A stretch of 64,000 bases of DNA, taken from Chryseobacterium sp. 52 (lineage in GTDB: Bacteria > Bacteroidota > Bacteroidia > Flavobacteriales > Weeksellaceae). The position numbers were made by a program, and so were the translations under genes. The stretch spans positions 4,878,001 to 4,942,000 of the forward strand of contig NZ_PEEX01000001.1 of the NCBI RefSeq assembly GCF_002754245.1, written 5' to 3'. Under the pieces are notes generated by a model. That model was given only the letters and a program-made list of their open reading frames with translations. It did no database searches and was not told the DNA's origin. Shown piece by piece: positions 9,269-18,278 of this stretch; positions within the stretch are counted from its first letter, which is position 1; each line of letters begins with the position of its first letter.

Positions 9269-10876
9269 TTATTTCTTTTCGCAAGCCTTAACAAAAGCCT
9301 TAAATAAAGGATGTGGCGTTGCTACTGTACTTTTATATTCAGGGTGATACTGCACTCCTACATAGAACGGGTGATCAGGAAGCTCAAGCGCTTCTACCAG
9401 TCCTGTTTCAGGATTGGTTCCCGTTGCCTGGAATCCGTTCTTTTCAAATTCCTGAAGATACTCACTGTTAAATTCATAACGGTGACGGTGTCTTTCAGAA
9501 ATATTTTTAGTTCCGTAGATGTCATATAACTTAGAACCGTTTTTCAATGAACATTTCCAAGCTCCAAGACGCATTGTACCTCCTTTGTCTACTACATTTT
9601 TCTGTTCTTCCATGATAGAAATTACAGGATCCGGTGTAGAAGTATCAAATTCCATTGAGTTGGCTTTTGAGTGTCCAAGAACGTTTCTTGCAAATTCAAC
9701 AGTCATGATCTGCATTCCTAAACAGATTCCCAGCATAGGAACTTTATTTTCTCTTGCATATTGGGCAGTAAGTACTTTTCCTTCAATTCCTCTATCGCCA
9801 AAACCTGGAGCAATAAGGATTCCGTCTACACCATTTAAAGTTTCTTTAATATTTTCAGCGGTGATATCTCCACTGTATACCCATCTTACTTTCACTTCTG
9901 TTTCAAGACTTGCTCCTGCATGTTTGAAAGCTTCAGCAATAGAAATATAAGAGTCCTGCAGAGAAATATATTTTCCTACTAAGGCAATTTCTACAGTTCT
10001 TTTAGGGTTTTTGAATTTTTTAAGGAAGGTTTTCCAGTCTTTAAGATCAGCTTCTTTATCATTTTTAAGATCTAATTCTTTTAAAACTACATCATCAAAG
10101 TTTTGCTTTTGAAGGTACATTGGAACTTCATAAATCGTTTCCAGGTCTTTACATTCAATTACATTATCTAAAGAAACATTACAGAACTGAGCCAGTTTTG
10201 CTCTCTGATCTTTTGGAATCGTGTGTTCTGTTCTGCAAACCAAAACATCAGCCATAATTCCGCTTTCCATCAACTGACGAACAGAATGCTGTGAAGGTTT
10301 TGTTTTTAATTCGCCGCTTGAAGCCAGATAAGGCAATAGCGTAAGGTGGATCACCATAGAATTTTTCTCACCCAACTCCCATTTCAACTGACGTACAGTT
10401 TCAATGTATGGAAGAGACTCAATATCTCCTACAGTCCCTCCGATCTCAGTAATAATGATATCGTAGTTCTGCTTGGAAAGCATTTTGATTCTGCGTTTGA
10501 TCTCGTTGGTGATATGAGGAATTACCTGAACGGTCTTTCCTAAGAAATCTCCTTTTCTTTCTTTTTCTATAACAGTTTGGTAGATTTTCCCAGTAGTAAC
10601 ATTGTTGTTTTGGGAAGTAGGAGCATCAAGGTAACGCTCGTAGTGACCTAAATCCAGATCTGTCTCCGCACCATCTTCAGTTACATAACATTCTCCGTGC
10701 TCATAAGGATTCAGTGTTCCCGGGTCGATGTTAATATAAGGATCAAGTTTTTGGATCGTTACATTAAAACCGCGTGATTTTAATAAAAGTCCCAGAGAAG
10801 CAGACACGATTCCTTTTCCCAAAGATGAAGTTACACCTCCTGTCACAAAGATGTACTTTGTATTCTTTTTACTCAT
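9269..10876 (-). CDS. pyrG: CTP synthase
   Basis: CTP synthase makes CTP from UTP using ATP and glutamine. The synthetase domain starts with YIFVTGGVTSSLGKGI and contains DLGHYERY and the TEIGGTVGDIES segment. The glutamine amidotransferase domain (from about residue 295) has the nucleophile Cys in GICLGMQ and the His/Glu pair in GVQYHPEYKS. I place the start at the ATG at 10876 (MSKKNTKYIF), giving 535 residues, the usual length. A start six codons upstream is also open but adds a non-conserved segment. Confidence 0.97.
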   Translation of the reverse strand: MSKKNTKYIFVTGGVTSSLGKGIVSASLGLLLKSRGFNVTIQKLDPYINIDPGTLNPYEHGECYVTEDGAETDLDLGHYERYLDAPTSQNNNVTTGKIYQTVIEKERKGDFLGKTVQVIPHITNEIKRRIKMLSKQNYDIIITEIGGTVGDIESLPYIETVRQLKWELGEKNSMVIHLTLLPYLASSGELKTKPSQHSVRQLMESGIMADVLVCRTEHTIPKDQRAKLAQFCNVSLDNVIECKDLETIYEVPMYLQKQNFDDVVLKELDLKNDKEADLKDWKTFLKKFKNPKRTVEIALVGKYISLQDSYISIAEAFKHAGASLETEVKVRWVYSGDITAENIKETLNGVDGILIAPGFGDRGIEGKVLTAQYARENKVPMLGICLGMQIMTVEFARNVLGHSKANSMEFDTSTPDPVISIMEEQKNVVDKGGTMRLGAWKCSLKNGSKLYDIYGTKNISERHRHRYEFNSEYLQEFEKNGFQATGTNPETGLVEALELPDHPFYVGVQYHPEYKSTVATPHPLFKAFVKACEKK

Positions 10877-10989
10877 TAGATTAGGTTTGTGCAAAGTTAT
10901 GGGAAAAAGAGTTACAAAGCAATTTTTTAAATTTTGAAAATGAAAAAACCCTCTTCAATCAATTATAAATCCTGCTTAAAAATTTTATC

Positions 10990-10997
10990 TATATTTG
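10990..10997 (+). promoter_or_regulatory. -7 promoter box for the ynb-like operon
   Basis: TATATTTG matches TAnnTTTG exactly and lies 32 bases before the first gene of the operon at 11029. It is likely the start point of an operon running to about 13466 or 17469. Confidence 0.6.
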
Positions 10998-11028
10998 ATA
11001 TACAGAATGACAAAAAGCTATAACCATC

Positions 11029-11631
11029 ATGATTTCGGTATATAAATTAAAACCAAAGTTCCAGCAACTGCTTACGCCGATTTTATTATGGCTGCATAAG
11101 AATAATATTACAGCCAACCAGATTACAGTAAGTTCAATATTGCTTTCTGTAGTGATTGGAATCCTCTTCTGGAATGCAGATCTGTCCAGATGGTTCTTTC
11201 TGAGTCTTCCCATCGGCCTGCTTTTAAGAATGGCTTTGAATGCATTAGACGGCATGATGGCGAGAAAATTCAATCAAACCAGCAAGCTGGGTGAAGTGCT
11301 AAACGAAGTCGGAGACCTTGTTTCTGATGTGATTATCTTTTTTCCACTGTTAAAATTCCAGCCGGAAAGCCTGTACCTGATTGTTATCTTTATTCTGGTA
11401 AGCATCATCAATGAATTTGCAGGTCTGCTAGGGAAAGTTGTTGGAAAAGAACGTCGCTACGACGGACCAATGGGGAAAAGTGACCGCGCTCTTATCCTGG
11501 GACTCTACGGTTTAGCTGTGTTTTTTGGAGCGTCTATTTCCGGTTTTTCACAGTATATTTTCGGCGCAATTATTCTCCTACTGGTTATCAGCAGCTATAT
11601 CAGACTAAAGAAATCACTGCATGAAGCCTGA
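11029..11631 (+). CDS. ynbA: CDP-alcohol phosphatidyltransferase, YnbA-like
   Basis: A 200-residue inner membrane protein of the CDP-alcohol phosphatidyltransferase family, which transfers a phosphatidyl group from CDP-diacylglycerol to an alcohol. The signature lies at residues 71-96 as NALDGMMAR...G...N...D. The second and fourth acidic positions (Asp74, Asp96) and Ala78, Arg79 and Gly88 are kept, but the first and third Asp of the classical motif are Asn (71 and 92). From memory, E. coli YnbA reads the same way (LNALDGM), so this looks like a subfamily trait. The gene overlaps the CDP-diglyceride synthase gene by 11 bases, which could supply its substrate. The acceptor alcohol is unknown. 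Confidence 0.85.
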   Translation: MISVYKLKPKFQQLLTPILLWLHKNNITANQITVSSILLSVVIGILFWNADLSRWFFLSLPIGLLLRMALNALDGMMARKFNQTSKLGEVLNEVGDLVSDVIIFFPLLKFQPESLYLIVIFILVSIINEFAGLLGKVVGKERRYDGPMGKSDRALILGLYGLAVFFGASISGFSQYIFGAIILLLVISSYIRLKKSLHEA

Positions 11632-12424
11632 AGAAAATAAATTTGCAGATGTTCCATTAAGAGTAAAAACATGGATCTATATCATCGTGGTATTTGCATT
11701 AGGAATCTCTCATCCTCTTGCTATGAAGATTTTTGTTTCATGGATCAGCTTTCAGTGCTTTTTTGAATTTCTAAGACTATTTAAAATAAATTCCAGCCGG
11801 ATCATTCCTTCCGTATTGTTAGGAATGGTACAGTTTCTTCTTTTGTATTTTCTCCCTATTGAGAGCTACTTTCTATACAGTTTTGCCTTCGTCATTGGGA
11901 TGCTGATGTATTTTCTTCTGTTAAAAACATCCCTGCAACAAATTTACGGAGTCTTGACCGCTTTACTGGTCTGCCTTTTTGCTTTTCCCCACCTCTCTTT
12001 CATCAGAGAAACAGCTTCCGGGTTGAATTCCATTATTTTTATTGTCGTGGTGACTGAACTGAATGATGTTTTTCAGTATCTGATGGGGAAGTTCTTCGGA
12101 AAGCACAAAATAACACCCAAAATAAGTCCCAATAAAACATGGGAAGGATTTATCGGAGGGGTTTTTCTTACTGTAATCTTAAGCAATATTTTAGGCTTTT
12201 TCTTATTAAAGACCGATATTCTTGTCAATACTATTTTAGGGGCTATTTTGGGTATTTCCGGATTCTTCGGGGATGTTTTCATGTCTTATTTAAAGAGGAA
12301 AGCAGATATAAAAGATACCGGAACCCTACTCCCCGGCCATGGCGGTTTACTGGACCGAATGGACAGCTTGATCTTTAATGCTCCTGTTTTTTTCTGGATT
12401 CTTTATCTTTTTATAAATAGCTAA
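11621..12424 (+). CDS. ynbB: Phosphatidate cytidylyltransferase, YnbB-like
   Basis: A 267-residue, multi-helix membrane enzyme of the CdsA family that makes CDP-diacylglycerol from phosphatidate and CTP. The C-terminal CDS signature is complete: SPNKTWEGFIGG (about residues 167-178), then LKRKADIKDTG..LPGHGGLLDRMDS (about 222-247). It overlaps the YnbA-like gene at its start and is four bases from the patatin-like gene at its end. As a second CDP-DAG synthase tied to a specialised transferase it resembles E. coli YnbB rather than the housekeeping CdsA. Confidence 0.9.
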   Translation: MKPEENKFADVPLRVKTWIYIIVVFALGISHPLAMKIFVSWISFQCFFEFLRLFKINSSRIIPSVLLGMVQFLLLYFLPIESYFLYSFAFVIGMLMYFLLLKTSLQQIYGVLTALLVCLFAFPHLSFIRETASGLNSIIFIVVVTELNDVFQYLMGKFFGKHKITPKISPNKTWEGFIGGVFLTVILSNILGFFLLKTDILVNTILGAILGISGFFGDVFMSYLKRKADIKDTGTLLPGHGGLLDRMDSLIFNAPVFFWILYLFINS

Positions 12425-12428
12425 GATC

Positions 12429-13466
12429 ATGAGTGAACAATTTAAAAGAGCTGTTTTATTTTCGGGAGGCGGAACCAGAATGATGATCTATCTGGGAATG
12501 TTGGCAGCGCTCGAAGAATTAAACATGAAGCCCGATGTTCTGATCGCTTCATGTGGAGGAGCATTTGCAGCAACGGTTATTAATGCTTTCCCGGATCACC
12601 TTTCCAGAAAACAATATTTACAGTCAGAAGAATATTTTCGGTTTGTATCTGGTACCGTTTTAACACAACAAAAAAAGCTTTCCCGGATAGGCCTTTTTTC
12701 ATTGAAAAAATTACTGGACAAAAGAAATGCTCCTTTTATTGAAGATATTTTCAACAGATACCTCGTCGAAATGCCTCAGGATCTGACAGAGGTTTTTCCT
12801 TCGTTAAAGGATGTTCAGTTTTCACAACAGATACCGACAGTAATCATTGGCTCGGAAATTCTTTTCAATCCGGAAGAAGTCGGACAGAAAAGAAATAACA
12901 GAAAGCTGTACCAAAAAATTATTTTTACGGATCCTGAGACAGCAGAAAAAATTAACCCTGAACAGATAGCCCTCACATCTGAAAATATATTGAACAGTGC
13001 TGTAGAAAAGCTTTCGGTAATAAAAACGGATTACTCTCTTCTTGAAAGCACCAGGATTTCTGTTTCCGATATGTTTTATGTAGCACCGGTTTTTCTTCAC
13101 GGAAAATATTTTGCAGGCGGAGCTATAGATCTTGTACCCGCTGAACTGGCCAGACACCTTGCTGAAGAAATTATCATTGAAAAAAAACAGTCATACAACT
13201 CTGTTGAAGAGGCTCTTGTCCGTAGCGTATTAGGTTTCAGTGGCAATGAAAGGCTTTCAGAAATTGAAAAATCACTGCCGGATGTTATGATTGACACTCT
13301 CAATATTAAAGAAAATCTTAAAGGACATTATCTCAAAAAGGGAATTAACTGGAGAAAATCTGAAGTTGATTTCTCTTTTCCAAAAACACATGATCAGTTT
13401 GCAGAAGATATGGACATACAGTGGCAATACGGCTTTGATCAGACGATAAAATCTATTCGTAAATAA
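12429..13466 (+). CDS. Patatin-like protein with altered catalytic motifs
   Basis: A 345-residue protein of the patatin-like phospholipase family. The oxyanion motif FSGGGTRMM (about residues 11-19) is present. The nucleophile elbow is ASCGG with Ser41, so the first Gly of GxSxG is Ala. The segment that normally reads DGG/DGA is AGGAIDLVP, so the catalytic Asp position (about residue 229) is Ala. It could act on lipids with a displaced acid, or be a non-catalytic binder. It is co-directional with the two CDP-lipid genes and only four bases away, suggesting a role in turnover of their product. Confidence 0.8.
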   Translation: MSEQFKRAVLFSGGGTRMMIYLGMLAALEELNMKPDVLIASCGGAFAATVINAFPDHLSRKQYLQSEEYFRFVSGTVLTQQKKLSRIGLFSLKKLLDKRNAPFIEDIFNRYLVEMPQDLTEVFPSLKDVQFSQQIPTVIIGSEILFNPEEVGQKRNNRKLYQKIIFTDPETAEKINPEQIALTSENILNSAVEKLSVIKTDYSLLESTRISVSDMFYVAPVFLHGKYFAGGAIDLVPAELARHLAEEIIIEKKQSYNSVEEALVRSVLGFSGNERLSEIEKSLPDVMIDTLNIKENLKGHYLKKGINWRKSEVDFSFPKTHDQFAEDMDIQWQYGFDQTIKSIRK

Positions 13467-13486
13467 TTCTTTACTGCAAAATATAT

Positions 13487-13550
13487 TTCGGCTAAAGCCG
13501 ATTGATATTGTCTTTTTCATTGAACGGGCTAAAGCCCGTTGCTATTGAAT
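13487..13550. repeat. REP-like palindromic repeat, copy 1
   Basis: Two small palindromes, CGGCTAAAGCCG (13489-13500) and CGGGCTAAAGCCCG (13525-13538), are spaced about 24 bases apart and followed by TTGCTATTGAAT. The same paired arrangement recurs at 30804-30870. It lies between the patatin-like gene and the SDR gene. Confidence 0.85.
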
Positions 13551-13711
13551 ATATTGAAATCAAAGATTTTTAAAAACTTCTGTGAACTTCCAGCCACAAT
13601 CCTTTACATTTAAAAATCACTACCGGATTTAAAAGCTTTTGTCCCTTTTGTGGTTAATAAAAATTCAAACCATCTTCCAGTTTTCAGTTATAAAATCTAT
13701 TTTTACACAGA

Positions 13712-14494
13712 ATGCAAAATCACACCCATCTCATGAATGTTTTTATAGCAGGCGGAACTTCCGGCATTGGCTATGCTCTTGCCCGGCATTATCTTGAAAA
13801 AGGATATTGTGTGGGAATCTGTGGAAGAAATCTGAAAAAAATTCCTGAAAAACATTTCGAAAATTTAAAAACATTTCAGGCAGACGTTTGTGATATAAAT
13901 TCTATTACCACAGCAGTTGAGTCATTTCTATCAAACAAAGAAAATCTGGATATCTTTATCAACTGTGCCGGAAGTTATGCGGAAGATGTAGCAGGGAAAA
14001 TCTCTTATGAAGAAGCTGAAGAAATGCTTCAGACCAATATTTTAGGAACCGTTAACTGCTTTGAGACCGCCCGAAAAGTAATGAAAGGACAGAAAAAAGG
14101 CAATATCGCTGTTATTGCTTCTGTTTCCGGAATTCTGGAGTATGAAAATTCCAGTCTTTATACCAAAACGAAAAGATCCGTGATTCAAATTGCGGATGCC
14201 TACCGCAGGGCTTTGAAACCTTTCGGAGTATCTGTAACAGCTATTGCTCCCGGATATGTAGATACCGAAAAATTAAGACAGCTTAATCATCATGATCTCA
14301 GTAAAAAGCCATTTCTTACCGATACTGAAACTGCTGTAAATGTTATTTCCGTAGCAATTGAAAAACAGGAAAAACTGGTTATTTTCCCTGTAAAAATGAA
14401 GTGGATGATGAAATCATTATCCTTCCTTCCTTCTCCTTTATTAAATATGATTATGTACAGAAAAGCCCGATGGATGAAAGACGACCGACCATAA
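13712..14494 (+). CDS. Short-chain dehydrogenase/reductase
   Basis: A 253- to 260-residue NAD(P)-dependent oxidoreductase of the SDR family. The Rossmann motif is GGTSGIGYA (about residues 14-22), the NAG-type motif is NCAG, the catalytic Ser lies in ASVSG, and the Tyr/Lys pair is YTKTK, close to the classical YxxxK. A second ATG (13733, MNVFIAGG) fits the usual SDR N-terminus better than 13712. Its 3' end overlaps the YnbD-like gene by 25 bases, so it belongs to the second half of this lipid/phosphatase operon. Substrate unknown. Confidence 0.9.
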   Translation: MQNHTHLMNVFIAGGTSGIGYALARHYLEKGYCVGICGRNLKKIPEKHFENLKTFQADVCDINSITTAVESFLSNKENLDIFINCAGSYAEDVAGKISYEEAEEMLQTNILGTVNCFETARKVMKGQKKGNIAVIASVSGILEYENSSLYTKTKRSVIQIADAYRRALKPFGVSVTAIAPGYVDTEKLRQLNHHDLSKKPFLTDTETAVNVISVAIEKQEKLVIFPVKMKWMMKSLSFLPSPLLNMIMYRKARWMKDDRP

Positions 14495-15771
14495 AACAGC
14501 AGATTTACGCTTTTGCCCTCTGTGCATTTGTATTCATGATTGTTTACAATTTTGCGACATGGTATACGCTTCGACTTGAAAAAGTCCCGTCTTTCGTATT
14601 TGATTTTGAGAAATACATCCCGTTTCTGCCCTGGAGCATTATTCCGTATATGACCAGCGGTATTTTTTTCTGCCTCGTATTTTTTTTGTGCACAGACAGA
14701 GAACAGCTTAAAGTACTTACAAAAAGAATGCTTTTTTCCACGGTAACCGCAGGCCTTTGTTTCATTATATTTCCTTTACGGTTTTCTTTGATAAAACCTG
14801 AAACAGAAGGTTCTATCTTCAGCTCTTCTTTTCAGTTTTTAAAAGTATTTGATTCTCCTTTTAATCAGTCGCCTTCATTACATATCGCCTTTGCTTTTAT
14901 TTTCTGGACGGTTTTCAGGGATTTTAAAAAATTCCGTAGCCTTTCAATGCTATGGCTTATTGTATTAGGGATTTCTACACTGACCACTTATCAACATCAT
15001 TTCATTGATATTATATCGGGAATTATTCTTGCACATATCAGCTTTATGATCTTCCCATACCGTAACAAAGATTTTCGATACAGAAATTTCCATATGGCTA
15101 ATTTCTATTTTTTATTCGGATGGATTCTGATCTTGGCTGCATTACTTCTGGACAAATTTTCCGGGCATCTATGGTTAATTTTTCTATGGCCGTCTGCAAT
15201 GTCCATCATCATCGGATATCAGTACCAAAAAAATAATATCCATTTTCTAAAAGATAAAAACGGAAGTATTTCATTAGCCCGAAAAATATTTTATGCTCCT
15301 TATCTGATGATGTACCAGATCTTCTGGAAATTTTTAAGGAAAAATAAAAGACCTCTGGAAATCGTTCCCCGCATTTATATTTCGTCAAGGCCCGGCCGTG
15401 AAGATTTACATAATTTTGAAATTGGCAGAAATACTTTTGTCTATGATCTTTCCGCAGAAATTGAGGAAATATCTGAATTAAAAAAGATGTCATTGTATCA
15501 CTCAGCTCCTTTTCTGGATATCGGAACTTTAGATCGCAATGAAACAAAAAAACTGGTTAAAGAAATTACAGAAAATTATAAAAAACTTCCAGTGGACGGA
15601 AAAATATTCATCCATTGCACGATGGGCTTCACAAGAAGCTCCGTGATAGGAATTCTGGTAATAAAAAATATTCTATCTTTACCTGTAGACGAAGCAGCAG
15701 ACATCATGAAAGGCATTAACAGAAATGCAGTGATCCATCCTTATCTGAAGGATTTTTTGAAAAAAATTTAA
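14470..15771 (+). CDS. ynbD: PAP2-type phosphatase fused to a dual-specificity phosphatase domain, YnbD-like
   Basis: A 433-residue membrane protein. The N-terminal two thirds have several membrane helices and the PAP2 lipid phosphatase motifs SLHIAF and HHFIDIISG. The C-terminal 120 residues form a cytosolic dual-specificity or tyrosine phosphatase domain with the CX5R loop HCTMGFTRSS. This fusion is the hallmark of E. coli YnbD. I chose the ATG at 14470 (MDERRPT) because the reading before it is only the antisense-like overlap with the SDR gene. It ends three bases before the YnbC-like gene. Likely role: removing a phosphate from a lipid intermediate made by the YnbA/YnbB pair. Confidence 0.87.
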   Translation: MDERRPTIKQQIYAFALCAFVFMIVYNFATWYTLRLEKVPSFVFDFEKYIPFLPWSIIPYMTSGIFFCLVFFLCTDREQLKVLTKRMLFSTVTAGLCFIIFPLRFSLIKPETEGSIFSSSFQFLKVFDSPFNQSPSLHIAFAFIFWTVFRDFKKFRSLSMLWLIVLGISTLTTYQHHFIDIISGIILAHISFMIFPYRNKDFRYRNFHMANFYFLFGWILILAALLLDKFSGHLWLIFLWPSAMSIIIGYQYQKNNIHFLKDKNGSISLARKIFYAPYLMMYQIFWKFLRKNKRPLEIVPRIYISSRPGREDLHNFEIGRNTFVYDLSAEIEEISELKKMSLYHSAPFLDIGTLDRNETKKLVKEITENYKKLPVDGKIFIHCTMGFTRSSVIGILVIKNILSLPVDEAADIMKGINRNAVIHPYLKDFLKKI

Positions 15772-15774
15772 ACT

Positions 15775-17469
15775 ATGAACAGCGGACATTTTAAGAGTTT
15801 TGACGGCAGTACTATTTTCTACCGTGAATGGAATTACCAGCCTCAGCAAAAAAGTATCATCATGATCCACCGCGGTCATGAGCATTCGGAAAGGCTGAAT
15901 GATATTGCTCAATCCCCCCGGTTTTCGAAATACAACGTTTTTGCTTTCGATCTCCGCGGACACGGAAAAACAGAGACCCAAACTTCTTCCGTTTTTATGG
16001 ATTACGTGAGAGATCTGGATTCTTTTTCTCAATTTTTGGAATCAAAATATGAGGTGAACATTTCAGATGTTTTCGTGCTAGCAAATAGTATCGGGGGAGT
16101 TGTTGCTTCAGCCTGGGCCCATGATTTCGCGCCTAATATTGCCGGACTGGCTCTTTTGGCTCCGGCTTTTAAAATCAATCTCATCGTTCCGCTGGCCAAC
16201 GAAATGATTACCCTTGGGACAAAACTAAAAAAAGGACTGATCATCAAAAGCTACGTAAAATCTAAGATGCTGACCCACGATCCGGAACAGCAAAAAGCTT
16301 ATGACACAGATCCTCTGATCACAAGATCTATAGATGCTGAACTCCTTATTGACCTTGCAAAAGCCGGAAAACGTCTCGTAGAAGATGCTGAAGCCGTTGA
16401 TACCCCTACCCTGATTCTGGCTGCAGAAAAAGATCATGTGGTTTTCAATAAAGAGCAGAAAACTTTCTATGACAAGCTTGATACAGATCTGAAGCAATAT
16501 GAAGTTCTGCCAGGCTTCTTCCATGGAATTTTATTTGACACCGGGAAAGAAAAAGTATACGATAAAATTGCTGATTTTGCGGGAAAATGCTTCAGCAGAA
16601 CCCATAAAACAGCTTCTCTTCATCCTGACCGATTTTCAGTAAAGGAATTTGAAGACCTTCAGAATAATATCGGGAATAATCTGAATTTTAAGTTTCAGAA
16701 ATTTTCGCTTAAAAACATTGGAAAAATAAGTAATGGAATGGCTATAGGTCTGAAACACGGTTTCGATTCCGGAGCTTCATTACATTATGTATATCAGAAC
16801 CAGCCGAAAGGAAAGCTGGGCTTTGGAAAAATGATGGATAAAAATTATCTCAATGCAATTGGCTGGAAGGGAATCCGTATCCGTAAAGAGCATCTGATCC
16901 AGCTTTTGGAGCAGAATATCCAAAGTCTTAAGCAGGAAGGCAGAAAAATTAAAATCCTGGATATTGCCGGAGGAACAGGAAATTATTTATTCGATATTAA
17001 AGAAAAATATCCTGATGCTGAAATCGTTATCAATGAATTTGTAAAGGCCAATATTGAAATCGGAGAAAAAGTAATTAAGGAGAAAGGATATCAGAACATC
17101 CGTTTTACCAACTTTGACTGTTTTGATCCTGAAACCTATAAAAAACTGGATTTTGAACCGAATATTACCATTATTTCAGGAATTCTTGAACTTTTCGGAG
17201 ACAACGAAATGGCATCTAAAGCCGTTAAGGGGGTGGCTTCTATTTCTGAAAAAGATTCTTTTGTCGTTTATACCGGACAGCCTTGGCATCCTCAGCTGAA
17301 AATGATTGCTTATGTTTTAAATAACCACCAGAACAAAGACTGGATCATGAGAAGACGTTCTCAGAAGGAACTGGACAGAGTCATGAGATACAACAGCATA
17401 CGGAAAGAAAATATGCTGATTGATGATTATGGTATTTTTACGGTTTCTTCGGGGAAAATTAATTTTTAA
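15775..17469 (+). CDS. ynbC: Alpha/beta hydrolase fused to a methyltransferase, YnbC-like
   Basis: A 564-residue two-domain protein. Residues 1-270 are an alpha/beta hydrolase with RGHGKTE, a nucleophile elbow ANSIGG (Ser105), an acid near AAEKDHVV and a His in GFFHGI. Residues about 300-560 hold a SAM-binding fold with the motif I signature ILDIAGGTGNY (about 393-403). The same fusion occurs in E. coli YnbC. It closes the operon and is followed by the strong bidirectional terminator at 17593-17632. The hydrolase probably acts on an ester or acyl group, and the methyltransferase on the resulting lipid or head group; both are inferences. Confidence 0.87.
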   Translation: MNSGHFKSFDGSTIFYREWNYQPQQKSIIMIHRGHEHSERLNDIAQSPRFSKYNVFAFDLRGHGKTETQTSSVFMDYVRDLDSFSQFLESKYEVNISDVFVLANSIGGVVASAWAHDFAPNIAGLALLAPAFKINLIVPLANEMITLGTKLKKGLIIKSYVKSKMLTHDPEQQKAYDTDPLITRSIDAELLIDLAKAGKRLVEDAEAVDTPTLILAAEKDHVVFNKEQKTFYDKLDTDLKQYEVLPGFFHGILFDTGKEKVYDKIADFAGKCFSRTHKTASLHPDRFSVKEFEDLQNNIGNNLNFKFQKFSLKNIGKISNGMAIGLKHGFDSGASLHYVYQNQPKGKLGFGKMMDKNYLNAIGWKGIRIRKEHLIQLLEQNIQSLKQEGRKIKILDIAGGTGNYLFDIKEKYPDAEIVINEFVKANIEIGEKVIKEKGYQNIRFTNFDCFDPETYKKLDFEPNITIISGILELFGDNEMASKAVKGVASISEKDSFVVYTGQPWHPQLKMIAYVLNNHQNKDWIMRRRSQKELDRVMRYNSIRKENMLIDDYGIFTVSSGKINF

Positions 17470-17592
17470 ATATTTTATCTCTCGTCGATTTTGCTGATGG
17501 TGCAGATGTTTGTGTTATAATTTAGTCTGCGAAAAAAAATTAAACGTAGGAATTGTATTTAATTGAACACTTTCCAAAGCATTTACAATAAA

Positions 17593-17632
17593 AGAAAGGT
17601 TTTCCAAGTGATTGGAAAACCTTTCTTTTTAT
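17593..17632. terminator. Bidirectional terminator between ynbC-like gene and yceI-like gene
   Basis: A perfect 15-bp stem (AGAAAGGTTTTCCAA / TTGGAAAACCTTTCT, loop GTGA) with flanking A and T runs serves two convergent genes. Confidence 0.95.
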
Positions 17633-17645
17633 CAAATGATACAAA

Positions 17646-18215
17646 CTATTGTTTTACCACTTCAAAATATAAGTTGACGTCTACCTCTTTAGCTACCCCT
17701 GCACCAGTTGGATCATACTTGATTCCGTAATCTAAACGGTTAACCGTAAATTTTGCCTGGAAACCCATCACTTCTTTCCCTTGCTGGTTTTTAGTCACAC
17801 CACCAAACGTTAGGGGAATACTAACATCTTTTACTGCTTCCTTTATTTTCAGAGCACCTTTCAGAATATAAGTATTATTTTTATCCTTTGTAATAGATTT
17901 ACTGTGAAAACTCATTGTTGAATATTTATCAGCCTCAAAAAAATCAGCGCTCTTAAGATGCTTGTCTCTCATCTCAACTCCTGTATTGATTGAGTTTACA
18001 TCTACCTCGAATGCAAACGTTGCATCGTCTAAATTAGCTTCTTTAGTACTTAGCTTTCCGTCAAACTTATCAAATCTCCCCTGTACGAAGTTGATTCCCA
18101 TATGTTTGATATTGAAATTTACCGAAGAATGCATAGGATCTACAGTCCATTCAGTTTGTGCAAAACCCAAAACGCTTAACAGCGTGAATACGAAAGATAA
18201 AAATACTTTTTTCAT
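17646..18215 (-). CDS. YceI-family periplasmic lipid-binding protein
   Basis: A 189-residue secreted protein with a signal peptide (MKKVFLSFVFTLLSVLGFAQ) and a YceI lipocalin-like barrel. The family opening TEWTVDPMHSSVNFNIKHMGI is followed by GRFDKFDGKL and a C-terminal YGIKYDPTG...KEVDVNLYFEV. YceI proteins bind isoprenoid-type lipids in the periplasm. It is monocistronic, with its own terminator shared with the YnbC-like gene. Confidence 0.93.
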   Translation of the reverse strand: MKKVFLSFVFTLLSVLGFAQTEWTVDPMHSSVNFNIKHMGINFVQGRFDKFDGKLSTKEANLDDATFAFEVDVNSINTGVEMRDKHLKSADFFEADKYSTMSFHSKSITKDKNNTYILKGALKIKEAVKDVSIPLTFGGVTKNQQGKEVMGFQAKFTVNRLDYGIKYDPTGAGVAKEVDVNLYFEVVKQ

Positions 18216-18278
18216 TGTACTATATTATTTTATGTTCATTATATTATAACGAAGTAAAGATAAGATATAAAACAAATC

